Shown: piece by piece, positions 51,389-59,436 of the stretch | Numbering within the stretch: the first letter of the stretch is position 1 | Layout: every line of letters starts with the position of its first letter | Assembly (NCBI RefSeq): GCF_900217235.1 | Contig: NZ_LT907975.1 | Span: 620,001 to 684,000 of the forward strand | Direction: 5' to 3' | Source: Pseudodesulfovibrio profundus | Lineage (GTDB): Bacteria > Desulfobacterota > Desulfovibrionia > Desulfovibrionales > Desulfovibrionaceae | DNA: 64,000 nt | Translations under genes and position numbers: made by a program | Notes under the pieces: generated by a model | What the model saw: the letters and a program-made list of their open reading frames with translations, nothing else | Database searches by the model: none | What the model was told of the DNA's origin: nothing

Positions 51389-51438
51389 CGAAGAATGACC
51401 CTGGTGAGTCGACGAAATATTCGACTCACCGTTCTTCG
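51389..51438 (+). other. Long hairpin between the two tRNA genes
   Basis: GGTGAGTCGA (51403-51412) pairs with TCGACTCACC (51421-51430), and an outer arm CGAAGAA pairs with TTCTTCG. It starts just past the CCA of tRNA-Pro and ends 13 nt before tRNA-Thr. There is no T-run, so it is more likely a processing structure of the joint transcript than a terminator. Confidence 0.55.
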
Positions 51439-51451
51439 AAAAAGACGGAAA

Positions 51452-51527
51452 GCTGACGTAGCTCAATCGGTAGAGCGCATCCTTGGTAAGGATGAGGTAG
51501 GCAGTTCAATCCTGCTCGTCAGCTCCA
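51452..51527 (+). tRNA. tRNA-Thr (anticodon GGT)
   Basis: The 76-nt cloverleaf has acceptor GCTGACG/CGTCAGC, D-arm GCTC/GAGC, anticodon stem CATCC/GGATG with loop TTGGTAA (anticodon GGT), a T-arm around GTTCAAT, and an encoded CCA end. Confidence 0.95.
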
Positions 51528-51536
51528 TATATTAAA

Positions 51537-51572
51537 GAAAATCGCCTTTCTCACGAAGGGCGATTTTCTTTT
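51537..51572. terminator. Terminator after tRNA-Thr
   Basis: GAAAATCGCC pairs with GGCGATTTTC (with a short loop TTTCTCACGAAG) followed by four T. It can also stop the convergent flagellin-like gene. Confidence 0.88.
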
Positions 51573-51616
51573 ACTATTACTTAGTTCAACAGCGTCAGAA
51601 TGATCAGTTAGCTCGG

Positions 51617-52456
51617 CTATCCATTTGTGTCATAAATAGTTCCTGTTTCACGAACAATGAGATCAGCGAGCAGCTTTTCCAATGAGTAATCCGGGTCAGA
51701 TGGCTTCCGCATTTGGGCGGCACTATCGAGAAGTTGTGCCTGACTTTCCAGATTGATCTGTTGACTGGCAAGTGCATCCTCTTTGGTTCCGTACATATCC
51801 TCGATAGAACTCGCCCACTGCTTCAAGCTGTCAACATAGCTCTTTTGTGTCGCTATCGATCCATTGAGGGCGGCACCACTCAAATCAGACCAATCCACAG
51901 ACGAAGTGCCAGCATCCACTGCATGAAAATTGACATTGAACCCACTGTCGTCATTGGATTGTATATGAACCTGACCAGAAGCATTAATCTGCTCAGTCCC
52001 CCACTGGGTGCTATCCAGAAAGTATATCCCGTTATAATCCGTTGAAGAAATCAAACCGGTAATCTTGTCGCGGAGGTCATTATAGTCTCCTTGAACAACT
52101 GAACTTGTAGGACTCAGATTTCCCGCTTCAATATCTTCAATTATGGATTCCATTGATTCAAGGGTATCAACGATGGTGGACATACTGCTTCGAGCAATAC
52201 CCATCATTGAGGCGGCTTCACCTACATTTCGACCAGCCTGCCGAGTTGTCTCAGAATCTGATCGCAACCGCCCACTGATGGCTTCTTCGAAGGGATTGGT
52301 AAAAGTAGTTGCCTTGTTGGAATCGCCAAGGACAAGTGATCGAAGGTCTTGGCCGACCTTGGAGCCAGCAAACAGTTGATTCGTCAACATATCCTGTTGC
52401 AGGAGCTGTTGAGAATAATTAAACAGAAGACTTCTTTCTACATCCGACAATGCCAT
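51617..52456 (-). CDS. Flagellin-like / hook-associated flagellar protein
   Basis: The 279 residues follow the flagellin pattern: a helical N-terminal region with RLRSDSETTRQAGRNVGEAA and MGIARSSMSTIVDTLESMES (about 82-122), then LRDKITGLISSTDYNGIYFL (about 147-166), close to the flagellin motif in which a region of this kind ends in N-G. A short central domain follows, then a C-terminal helical part (about 205-265). It is shorter than typical flagellin or FlgL, and its end (PSDPDYSLEKLLADLIVRET) is unusual. A sigma-28 promoter stands in front of it, so it belongs to the late flagellar class. Secretion through the flagellar type III system is expected. Confidence 0.8.
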   Translation of the reverse strand: MALSDVERSLLFNYSQQLLQQDMLTNQLFAGSKVGQDLRSLVLGDSNKATTFTNPFEEAISGRLRSDSETTRQAGRNVGEAASMMGIARSSMSTIVDTLESMESIIEDIEAGNLSPTSSVVQGDYNDLRDKITGLISSTDYNGIYFLDSTQWGTEQINASGQVHIQSNDDSGFNVNFHAVDAGTSSVDWSDLSGAALNGSIATQKSYVDSLKQWASSIEDMYGTKEDALASQQINLESQAQLLDSAAQMRKPSDPDYSLEKLLADLIVRETGTIYDTNG

Positions 52457-52493
52457 AGGTTCTCCACAGGGAATTTATGCTATCCCAACTTAC

Positions 52494-52520
52494 CTATCGG
52501 CACTTACGTCCATTTCTTTA
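52494..52520 (-). promoter_or_regulatory. Sigma-28 (FliA) promoter of the flagellin-like gene
   Basis: On the minus strand: TAAAGAAA (52520-52513), an 11-nt spacer, and GCCGATAG (52501-52494). It lies about 40 nt ahead of the start at 52456. The -35 octamer is the same as at flaG. Confidence 0.9.
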
Positions 52521-52565
52521 GAGTCAAAACTTTTTTCAACACAAAAGAAGGACAAGAAAATAAAA

Positions 52566-52600
52566 AACGTTTCGGCAAACATTGCTACCGAAACGTTTTT
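52566..52600. terminator. Hairpin terminator upstream of the flagellin-like gene
   Basis: AACGTTTCGG pairs with CCGAAACGTT, loop about 13 nt, with A and T runs. It lies downstream of ilvN on the minus strand and probably ends the ilvB-ilvN transcript. Confidence 0.85.
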
Positions 52601-52631
52601 GGATATTGCACTTCAAATGAAAAAGTACTGA

Positions 52632-52907
52632 TCAAACGAGTTGGGCAATCCCCTTGAACACCTCATGCCCACTGTCGTGCCGCTCAACAACTATTACGTC
52701 TTCCAACTTATCAACTTGCTTGACCATCTGATCCAAGGGCTGGGCCACATCAACAAGCAGCCAAATTTTACTAATCTTTCCACCATTGACGGGCATACAG
52801 GCAATACCCTCGACGTTGTATGCTCTACGGGCAAAAAGCCCGCAAATGTGTGACATGACGCCGGGATGGTTATTCACAGTCAGTTCAAGAACAGTTTGCT
52901 TAGGCAT
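52632..52907 (-). CDS. ilvN: Acetolactate synthase small (regulatory) subunit
   Basis: A 91-residue single ACT-domain regulator of acetolactate synthase (TVLELTVNNHPGVMSHICGL at residues 5-24, FARRAYNVEGIACMPV). It is the short IlvN type, as in E. coli IlvN, and gives valine feedback control. The start ATG 52907 lies inside the end of ilvB (8-nt overlap), so the two are translated together. Confidence 0.93.
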   Translation of the reverse strand: MPKQTVLELTVNNHPGVMSHICGLFARRAYNVEGIACMPVNGGKISKIWLLVDVAQPLDQMVKQVDKLEDVIVVERHDSGHEVFKGIAQLV

Positions 52908-54576
52908 GGTTTTCACCTCCAATCATTTCCGAATTGGCAGCCCCAGGAGGAACCATGGGGTACACAGGTTCATCCGCACTTATTGGTACATGAATAAGTG
53001 CCGGCCCTCTCGTACTCAAAGCTTCTGCAAGCATATCCTCCGGATTGCCTTCATCAGCAAAGTCATAGGTTGCTATGCCAAACCCTTTGGCAATGGTCAC
53101 AAAGTCAACCCGCTTCTGGTAATCAGAAGCGTAATAGCGCTTGCCATAAAACAAATCCTGCTGCTGACGCACAAGACCAAGTGCATTATTATTAGTCAAA
53201 ATTATCTTAATGTTAACATCATTTTCCATGGCGGTTGCCAGATCCTGAATATTCATCATTATCGAACCATCGCCAGTGAAACAAAGAACAGTGCTATCAG
53301 GTGAGGCCAAAGCCGCTCCAATAGCCGCAGGTACGCCAAACCCCATCGTCCCCAATCCACCAGAGGTCAACCAGCGACGAGGCTTAGAGAACGGATATGC
53401 CTGTGCCGTACGCATCTGATGCTGTCCCACATCCGTACAGACTATAACATCATCTCCTGCAAGTTCAGCCGCCTTGCAAATGACACCGTACGGAGATGTC
53501 GCAGTATCGGCACCAGGGATAATCATGGGGTGCACTTCTTTCAGGTTTTCAATTTGGTCCAACCAATTTGCCCTATCCTTCGATTGGATCATCGGAATCA
53601 ACGATTTCAGGACCTCGGCGATATCGCCAGTGACAGAAGCGTGCGCAGTCTTTATTTTATCCAACTCACTGGGATCGATATCGATATGTATGATTTTGGC
53701 TTGTGGACAGAACTTAGCAACTTTACCGGTCGCCCTGTCATCGAAACGAACACCGACAGCTATAAGCAGATCGCACTGCTCCAACGCCATATTCGTATAT
53801 CGGGCTGCGTGCATACCTAACATTCCAAGGTTCAGAGGGTGGGAAGAAGGAATAACACCCAGTCCCATAAGTGATGTGGCTGTTGGTATAGCCCCTGTTT
53901 CCGCCAACTCAACGGCTTGCTCCGACGCCCCGGATTGAATGACTCCCCCACCCAGATACAAAATTGGACTCTGAGCTTCGTTTATCATCTTTGCCGCCTT
54001 GCAAACTTCTGCACCAAGAACATCGGTACAGTCATTTCTACATCCTGGCTCTGGCCAGGATTCAAACTCGTATATCGCTGTCTGCACGTCTTTGGGGATA
54101 TCCACAACTACAGGGCCAGGCCTACCGGAACAGGCAACTCTGAAAGCATTGGGAATAACGTCAAACAACTCTTCTATGGAGCGGACAAGATAATTATGTT
54201 TTGTGATAGGAACGCTCAGTCCATATGTGTCAACTTCCTGGAAAGCGTCTGTTCCTATCATGTTCAGTGGGACCTGGCCGGTGATGCAAATAATGGGTAT
54301 TGAATCGAGCTTGGCGTCTGCAATCGCAGTCAGCGTGTTTGTTGCACCTGGCCCAGAAGTAGCGAAAAATACGGCGGGTTTTCCAGTTACTCGAGCCATC
54401 CCTTGAGCTATGAACCCTGCCCCTTGCTCGTGTCGTGTTAAAATGTGCTGAATTTTCTCACTTTTGCCCAGTGCATCGTACATGGGCAGATTCGCGCCAC
54501 CAGGAATTCCGGCTATTGTCGAAATCCCTTGCCTCTCCAACAATTTGATAATGATTTCCGCGCCATTGAGTTTCAT
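52900..54576 (-). CDS. ilvB: Acetolactate synthase large (catalytic) subunit
   Basis: First common enzyme of valine, leucine and isoleucine synthesis: condenses pyruvate to acetolactate, using thiamine diphosphate and FAD. At 558 residues it has the usual length. N-terminal PYR domain: GIPGGANLPMYDAL, HEQGAGFIAQGMARVTGKPA with the catalytic Glu about 46. Central domain: GVRFDDRATGKVAKF. C-terminal domain: the diphosphate-metal motif GDGSIMMNIQDLATAMENDVN (about 437-457) and NNNALGLVRQQQDLFY. AGGAGG precedes ATG 54576. Expression is likely controlled by the leader peptide and attenuator at 54612-54778. Confidence 0.95.
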   Translation of the reverse strand: MKLNGAEIIIKLLERQGISTIAGIPGGANLPMYDALGKSEKIQHILTRHEQGAGFIAQGMARVTGKPAVFFATSGPGATNTLTAIADAKLDSIPIICITGQVPLNMIGTDAFQEVDTYGLSVPITKHNYLVRSIEELFDVIPNAFRVACSGRPGPVVVDIPKDVQTAIYEFESWPEPGCRNDCTDVLGAEVCKAAKMINEAQSPILYLGGGVIQSGASEQAVELAETGAIPTATSLMGLGVIPSSHPLNLGMLGMHAARYTNMALEQCDLLIAVGVRFDDRATGKVAKFCPQAKIIHIDIDPSELDKIKTAHASVTGDIAEVLKSLIPMIQSKDRANWLDQIENLKEVHPMIIPGADTATSPYGVICKAAELAGDDVIVCTDVGQHQMRTAQAYPFSKPRRWLTSGGLGTMGFGVPAAIGAALASPDSTVLCFTGDGSIMMNIQDLATAMENDVNIKIILTNNNALGLVRQQQDLFYGKRYYASDYQKRVDFVTIAKGFGIATYDFADEGNPEDMLAEALSTRGPALIHVPISADEPVYPMVPPGAANSEMIGGENHA

Positions 54577-54611
54577 CTTCGCCTCCTAGCTCGCCGGCCC
54601 GGCAGGTAAAG

Positions 54612-54645
54612 AAAAACCCCGCCGGTCTGCACCGGCGGGGTTTTG
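54612..54645 (-). terminator. Attenuator terminator of the ilvB operon
   Basis: On the minus strand AACCCCGCCGGT, a 4-nt loop GCAG, and ACCGGCGGGGTT form a perfect 12-bp stem followed by a T-run. It lies 26 nt past the leader-peptide stop and 35 nt before the ilvB start, the place of a classic attenuator. Confidence 0.92.
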
Positions 54646-54670
54646 ATACTCTATTTATGCAACAATCCCA

Positions 54671-54778
54671 CTATGGTGCGTCCATTTCGACATCACCTAC
54701 TACTACCTGCACTACTACAGATACGCCGACCACTAGGACGGAGTTGGGAAGAAGGATATTGTTGTCGAAAGTACGCAT
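54671..54778 (-). CDS. Branched-chain amino-acid leader peptide (ilv attenuation)
   Basis: A 35-codon frame too short for usual gene finding. It starts at ATG 54778 (AAAGG upstream) and stops with TAG at 54671-54673. The peptide contains ILL at 8-10 and then 11 valines, in runs such as SVLVVGVSVVVQVVV. In all, 15 of 35 residues are Val, Leu or Ile. A terminator hairpin and the ilvB gene follow directly. This is the arrangement of ilv/ivb leader peptides: ribosome stalling on Val codons when the charged tRNA is scarce would prevent the terminator from forming. The valine bias suggests that valyl-tRNA is the main signal. Confidence 0.9.
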   Translation of the reverse strand: MRTFDNNILLPNSVLVVGVSVVVQVVVGDVEMDAP

Positions 54779-54808
54779 AAAAAAACCTTTTTGATTTAAT
54801 TAATAATT

Positions 54809-54837
54809 TTCATATTCGGAATACTACCCTTCGTCAA
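54809..54837 (-). promoter_or_regulatory. Promoter of the ilv leader
   Basis: On the minus strand TTGACG (54837-54832), 17-nt spacer, TATGAA (54814-54809). Transcription would start about 25 nt before the leader ATG. Confidence 0.6.
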
Positions 54838-54861
54838 GACCAGATCCCAATTTACTTTGAT

Positions 54862-55029
54862 TTACAACCTGTCGACGGCAAGCCAAAAAGCTGCAGCTCC
54901 GATTGTGATACGAACAACATGACCGATGTGAAAGTTGTACCCCCAGTCAATGGCAAACAGCCCGATTATGCTTAATACATAACCACCGAGAATCAATTTT
55001 CTCCAGATATTCATTCTTAACAAATTCAT
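54862..55029 (-). CDS. Small membrane protein, unknown function
   Basis: A 55-residue frame starting at ATG 55029 with GAGAG a few bases upstream. It has two hydrophobic segments (LILGGYVLSIIGLFAIDWG and VVRITIGAAAFWLAVDRL) separated by YNFHIGH. No family recognised. It lies between the terminator of the Lon-like gene and the ilv promoter. A short coding region is plausible but not certain. Confidence 0.45.
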   Translation of the reverse strand: MNLLRMNIWRKLILGGYVLSIIGLFAIDWGYNFHIGHVVRITIGAAAFWLAVDRL

Positions 55030-55045
55030 TTTACTCTCACTATAA

Positions 55046-55076
55046 AAAGGGGTTGCGTATAAAATCACAACCCCTT
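55046..55076 (-). terminator. Terminator after the Lon-like protease gene
   Basis: On the minus strand AAGGGGTTG and CAACCCCTT form the stem with a 12-nt loop, followed by T residues. It lies about 25 nt past the protease stop. Confidence 0.85.
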
Positions 55077-55101
55077 CCATACGTGACTAATTACTACTTA
55101 G

Positions 55102-57603
55102 TCACTTCTTTTTTGAAGAAGACTTCTTTTTAGAAGTCGCTTTATTGGACTTTTTGTCGTCTTCATCCTTCCCATACGCCATCAATTCATCAACAAGGCT
55201 CTTCAGTTTTTCATCAACCAAGCCATTAATGGAATTCTTGGGATACTTGCCGTTTTTACCACGTCTTCCAGCGTTTACGCCTGTCAGAATTTTGATTCCT
55301 TCATCAATGGTCTTGACCGCCCAAATGTGGAACTTTCCATCTTTGACAGCGTCGATCACCTCATCGCGAAGCATCAAATCCTTCACGTTCGGATGTGGAA
55401 TCATCACGCCCTGCTTGCCTGTCAGACCAGCATTCTTACAACAAAGGAAGAACCCTTCGATTTTCTCATTTACGCCACCGATGGGCTGAACCTCTCCATT
55501 CTGATTCACAGACCCTGTCACGGCGACATCCTGACGCAACGGCTTCCCTGAAAGGCTGGACAGGAGCGCATACAGCTCGGTCGAAGATGCGGAATCACCA
55601 TCGATACCACCATACGACTGTTCGAAGGCGATACTTGCGGCCAATGAAAGCGGCTTATCCTGGGCAAAACGACTCCTGAGATACCCGGAAAGGATCAGCA
55701 TCCCCTTATTATGCGTTGGCCCGGACATATCCGCTTCACGCTCAATATTAATAATACCTTCCTTGCCGAGAGCTGTAACAGCCGTAATCCGAGCGGGTTT
55801 TCCAAAGGCGTAGTCACCCATTGAATAGACAGCCAGACCGTTGACCTGTCCTACAGCCTCGCCGTCCGTATCCACAAACAGACTGCCACGGTCAATCATC
55901 TCCTGAATACGCTCTTCGATCTGATTGGAGCGGTACACCTTGGCATACACCGCTTCCTTCACATGTTCGGCAGTGATGATTTCACTGTCAGACCGAGAAG
56001 CAAAATAATCTGCTTCACTGATCAAGTCACTGAGTCCAGGGAAGGCCGTAGATATTTTCTCCTGTCGTCCAGCCCATCGAACGCCCTCTTCCATGACAGC
56101 TGAGATTCCACTGATATCAAAGGGCTTCAGTTCGTACTTGTCCACTTCGCTTTTAATGAATCGAGCAAACTGGTGAACGGAGTCATCATTAATATCCATA
56201 CTGGATTCATAGTCAGCACGAACCTTGAATATTTTGGGAACATCCTCGTCGTAATGCTTAAGCATCATGTAAAGATATGGACTACCCAGAACAACGACTT
56301 TGACGTCCATATCAATAGGCTCAGGCTTTAACCCTGTCGCGCTGATGAAGTAGTAGGGATCATATGTCTCGATTTCGATCTGCTCGGTTTTCAGAGAGCG
56401 CTTGAGTGTTTGCCATACGCCCGGCTCAAAAATGGCATCCATCAGATTGATAACCAGATACCCGCCATTGGCTTTTACAAAAGAGCCGGCTTTAATTTTC
56501 GAGAAGTCGGTCTGCCACCCACCAGTTCGGTCCTGAACCCGTTCAATACTTCCAAACAAATTACGATACGTCGGGTAGGACTCGACTATGACAGGCGGTC
56601 CCTCGGATTCAACATTATCAACCAATAAATTGACTTGATAGGGTCTGAAAACCATTTCAGGAGAAGGACCTCCCATCATCATGCCAGGGAAAGGTCCCTG
56701 CTTGGGTGGGCCACCGAGAGCCTTAATGGCATCAAGCTCATCAGCCATATTCTCAAGCACACTATCCAAATACCTTAGAACTTTTTTATCTGGATACTTT
56801 TCCCTCAAAGGTTTCAGGAAATCTTCAGCAAGCGATGTGAACATGAGCCTGTCGATCTCATCATGTTTTTTAACCACCTCTTTCTGTAGATTTTTGAGTT
56901 CATTGACTATGTTGTCGATCTCTTCTTTAAGCTCAAGCCGCTTCGCCTTAAGTCGCTCATATTCATCTTTGGGGAATCTACCTTTCTCAACCATCTCCTC
57001 CAATTCAATCAACCGCTTTGGCTCACCATCAACCAAAGGAACCACATCCGGGCGCTGAATGGGCCCCATTTGCATTCGGACTACTACCAGCCCGGTATCC
57101 TTCACCTGATCTTCAATGGCTTGATAAAATGCCATGATCTTTTTCTCATGAGCTTCGGCAATCTGATTTTTGCGAGCGATATAGTCTTCACTTTCAAACA
57201 GCTGTGGAACTTCCCGTTTCACATTGTCTAAAAAGTCCTGCATGTCCTTTTTGAACTTGCTGCCTTCCCCAGACTTGAAACGCAATAAAATGGGTGCTTC
57301 CGGGTGTTTGAAATTATTAACATAACACAGGTCACAAGGCGTTTTAGCCTTGTCAGCCATCTCACCCAGCATTTTTTTGACTGTATCCAGACGCGCCGTG
57401 CCAGGTTGCCCTGTCACAAAAATATTATACCCTTTCTTTACCATTCCCATACCAAATCGGAAGGCTTCCACTCCACGCTTCTGCCCTATGATATCGGTAA
57501 GGGGTTCAAGGTCATCCGTTGTTTTAATTTTGAGTTGCTTTGAGTTAAGGGTCCATTTCATTTTTTCAACGGGAACTTCATTGGGTGTCTTCTTTGTCGG
57601 CAT
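55102..57603 (-). CDS. Lon-like ATP-binding protease (LonB/AAA_32 type)
   Basis: A 833-residue protein from ATG 57603 (GGGAG upstream). The N-terminal half is an AAA_32-type domain (DIIGQKRGVEAFRFGMGMVK, then VTGQPGTARLDTVKK) with a coiled insertion (about 190-260). The C-terminal half is a Lon protease domain with the catalytic Ser in GIDGDSASSTELYALLSSLS and the catalytic Lys in GGVNEKIEGFF. The P-loop reads GQPGTAR, lacking the usual GK, although Arg may stand in. The tail is Lys/Ser-rich (KKSNKATSKKKSSSKKK). It probably degrades damaged proteins and is followed upstream by hsp20, 11 nt away, so they look co-transcribed as a stress pair. Confidence 0.88.
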   Translation of the reverse strand: MPTKKTPNEVPVEKMKWTLNSKQLKIKTTDDLEPLTDIIGQKRGVEAFRFGMGMVKKGYNIFVTGQPGTARLDTVKKMLGEMADKAKTPCDLCYVNNFKHPEAPILLRFKSGEGSKFKKDMQDFLDNVKREVPQLFESEDYIARKNQIAEAHEKKIMAFYQAIEDQVKDTGLVVVRMQMGPIQRPDVVPLVDGEPKRLIELEEMVEKGRFPKDEYERLKAKRLELKEEIDNIVNELKNLQKEVVKKHDEIDRLMFTSLAEDFLKPLREKYPDKKVLRYLDSVLENMADELDAIKALGGPPKQGPFPGMMMGGPSPEMVFRPYQVNLLVDNVESEGPPVIVESYPTYRNLFGSIERVQDRTGGWQTDFSKIKAGSFVKANGGYLVINLMDAIFEPGVWQTLKRSLKTEQIEIETYDPYYFISATGLKPEPIDMDVKVVVLGSPYLYMMLKHYDEDVPKIFKVRADYESSMDINDDSVHQFARFIKSEVDKYELKPFDISGISAVMEEGVRWAGRQEKISTAFPGLSDLISEADYFASRSDSEIITAEHVKEAVYAKVYRSNQIEERIQEMIDRGSLFVDTDGEAVGQVNGLAVYSMGDYAFGKPARITAVTALGKEGIINIEREADMSGPTHNKGMLILSGYLRSRFAQDKPLSLAASIAFEQSYGGIDGDSASSTELYALLSSLSGKPLRQDVAVTGSVNQNGEVQPIGGVNEKIEGFFLCCKNAGLTGKQGVMIPHPNVKDLMLRDEVIDAVKDGKFHIWAVKTIDEGIKILTGVNAGRRGKNGKYPKNSINGLVDEKLKSLVDELMAYGKDEDDKKSNKATSKKKSSSKKK

Positions 57604-57614
57604 TCGCAGGCTCC

Positions 57615-58031
57615 CTACTTTTTCTTGATTTGAATCTTTTGACCACTCTGGGTCGGACACTTGGGTAGTCGCACCTCAAGGATTCCGTCGTCGAACTCTG
57701 CCACCACTTTATCGGGGCGAATAATGCAAGGTAACTTAACTTCCTTTCTGAATGTCCTTGTTTCTCTTCTGCCCTCACTGACTTCAACGGAATGAGTAGA
57801 AATGATTAAATCTCGCTCGTGGACAGTCACGTTCACATCCTCCGGGTTCATATTCCCCATTTCCATATGAACGATGAGCGTTCCACCTTCTTCTCGAAGT
57901 TCCAAATCCCCTGTCATGCGACAAACCATGGACGGCAAATCGAAGTCGGTACACAAATCATCAAACAAACGATCCATCTCACGCCGCATCCGGACTATTT
58001 CGTCCTGACTCCAGCTTTTCAAATCAGCCAT
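57615..58031 (-). CDS. Hsp20-family small heat-shock protein
   Basis: A 138-residue alpha-crystallin-domain chaperone. The core (about 38-130) has GTLIVHMEMGNMNPEDVNVT and REVKLPCIIRPDKV-like strands (RTFRKEVKLPCIIRPDKVVA), with the C-terminal GILEVRLPK motif. The N-terminal part is short (MADLKSWSQDEIVRMRREMD). It holds unfolded proteins until other chaperones or the neighbouring Lon-like protease act. The start follows GGAAAGGAG. No heat-shock promoter was identified in the 130 nt before the IS. Confidence 0.92.
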   Translation of the reverse strand: MADLKSWSQDEIVRMRREMDRLFDDLCTDFDLPSMVCRMTGDLELREEGGTLIVHMEMGNMNPEDVNVTVHERDLIISTHSVEVSEGRRETRTFRKEVKLPCIIRPDKVVAEFDDGILEVRLPKCPTQSGQKIQIKKK

Positions 58032-58168
58032 GAACTCCTTTCCTCCTAATGTGAACCGCCCATGTAGAACATGAAGAGCGGTGGCTATTCTATTCCAATT
58101 ACAAGATTCGTTATCATAAATACGGAATTAACGACAAGAGGCTTGCCGTATAAAACGACAAGCCTCTC

Positions 58169-59436
58169 GAGACCTCTGCGCATCCCCTTTTCGCGTCCGT
58201 GCCTTGCGCTCCGCACCCAATTTGATGTTCTGACCGCACCCCAGCTTGGGCTCATTCCCGGCCTTTTCCTGCCATTTCTGGCCGAAATGCCGGATTTTGG
58301 ACGCACCTCTCCCTTCAGGCTCGCGCCAGTCGAACAGCTTTTTTCAAATTGAACGCCATGGCGAGGATGTGGAACTCTCCCTCCACCTTCTCACGACCCA
58401 CGTATCGGGACCGAAAGAATGCGTAGCCACGTTTGAGTGTGCCGAAGGCCCGCTCGACTATTTGCCGAATGCTGCTGATGTCACGGTTGCGGGTCTTTTC
58501 GAAGTCTGTCAGCCTGCCGCCACGAGGCGTCTTGTCCATGGTTCCGTCCTCCAAATCGCGATCAAACAGAATGTCCCGGTTCTTCCCGCTGCAATAGCCC
58601 TTGTCCGCATAAACCCGTGCGCCGGGATCAAGGCCGACGCCATTCACGAGCCGCTCGAATTCGCCCGTGTCCGAATGGTTCGCGGGAGTGATGTGACCAC
58701 AGAGCAGAAACCCGTCTCGACTGTCCGTCGCGGCATGGAGCTTGTAGCCGTAATAGGCCCGATTTCTCTTGCGGAGCCAGGCCGCCTCCTCGTCATCCGA
58801 ATAGCTGACCCGGCAGTCCACCGGCCCATCCTGTTCTTCGGCGTCCTCGGAACGGTCCTCAGGCATCACGTCGATAACCTTGCGCGGCCGCCGCTGCGAC
58901 TCGACTACCGAGGCGTCCACCACGGCTCCCTCACGGACAAGAAGCCCTTGTCCTTCAAGCTGGCGGTTAAGCATGTCGAGCAAGGAGTCCAGCACCTTCA
59001 GGCGGATCAAACCGTTACGGAAACGGCATATGGTGGTCTCGTCCGGCACGTCGTCCTCGATGGAAAAACCGGTAAATCTGACAAAGGAGAGCCGGTCGAG
59101 CAGCGCCTGCTCCACGCCCGGATCACTCAGGTTGTACCAACGCTGCAAGAGCAGAATCTTGAACATCGCCAGAGGCGGATAGGCGGGATTGCCCACGGCG
59201 TTGGCCTTGCGCCTGATCTTCTTGCACAGAAAGGCGTTGATGGGCTGCCAGTCGATGAGTTCGTTGATCTCATCCAGAAATGTGGTCTTGGTTCTGCGGT
59301 GCCCCAGGAAGTAATCACCCAACCGAGGTCCTTTCTGCCGAATAGCCATGCCTTCCTCCTTTGGATGGAGAAATAATAGCATAATAAATCAAATAGTTAA
59401 AGAGTAAAAGTGTGGGATTTGCCGTGCAGAGGTCTC
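58169..59436 (-). mobile_element. IS5-family insertion sequence
   Basis: A 1268-bp element whose ends both start GAGACCTCTGC (58169 and, as complement, 59436). It carries one transposase gene. No clean target duplication is visible (TCTC left, TCTA right). Its right end lies within the codons of a response-regulator gene, which it truncates; nothing of that gene is seen beyond the left end, so a deletion may have accompanied or followed insertion. Confidence 0.88.
58315..59349 (-). CDS. IS5-family transposase
   Basis: A 344-residue DDE transposase (start ATG 59349 after GGAGGAAGGC). It has the DUF772-type N-terminal domain (NPAYPPLAMFKILLLQRWYN, VPDETTICRFRNGL) and the DDE core: VVDASVVES (first Asp), YADKGYCSGKNRDIL (second Asp), and ISSIRQIVERAFGTLKRGYA (Glu in the Y/R-x-E motif). 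The frame is intact. Confidence 0.93.
   Translation of the reverse strand: MAIRQKGPRLGDYFLGHRRTKTTFLDEINELIDWQPINAFLCKKIRRKANAVGNPAYPPLAMFKILLLQRWYNLSDPGVEQALLDRLSFVRFTGFSIEDDVPDETTICRFRNGLIRLKVLDSLLDMLNRQLEGQGLLVREGAVVDASVVESQRRPRKVIDVMPEDRSEDAEEQDGPVDCRVSYSDDEEAAWLRKRNRAYYGYKLHAATDSRDGFLLCGHITPANHSDTGEFERLVNGVGLDPGARVYADKGYCSGKNRDILFDRDLEDGTMDKTPRGGRLTDFEKTRNRDISSIRQIVERAFGTLKRGYAFFRSRYVGREKVEGEFHILAMAFNLKKAVRLARA

Noticed and set aside
58246-59376. A 376-codon plus-strand frame over the IS5 element
   Set aside because: It runs antisense to an intact DDE transposase and has no family resemblance.
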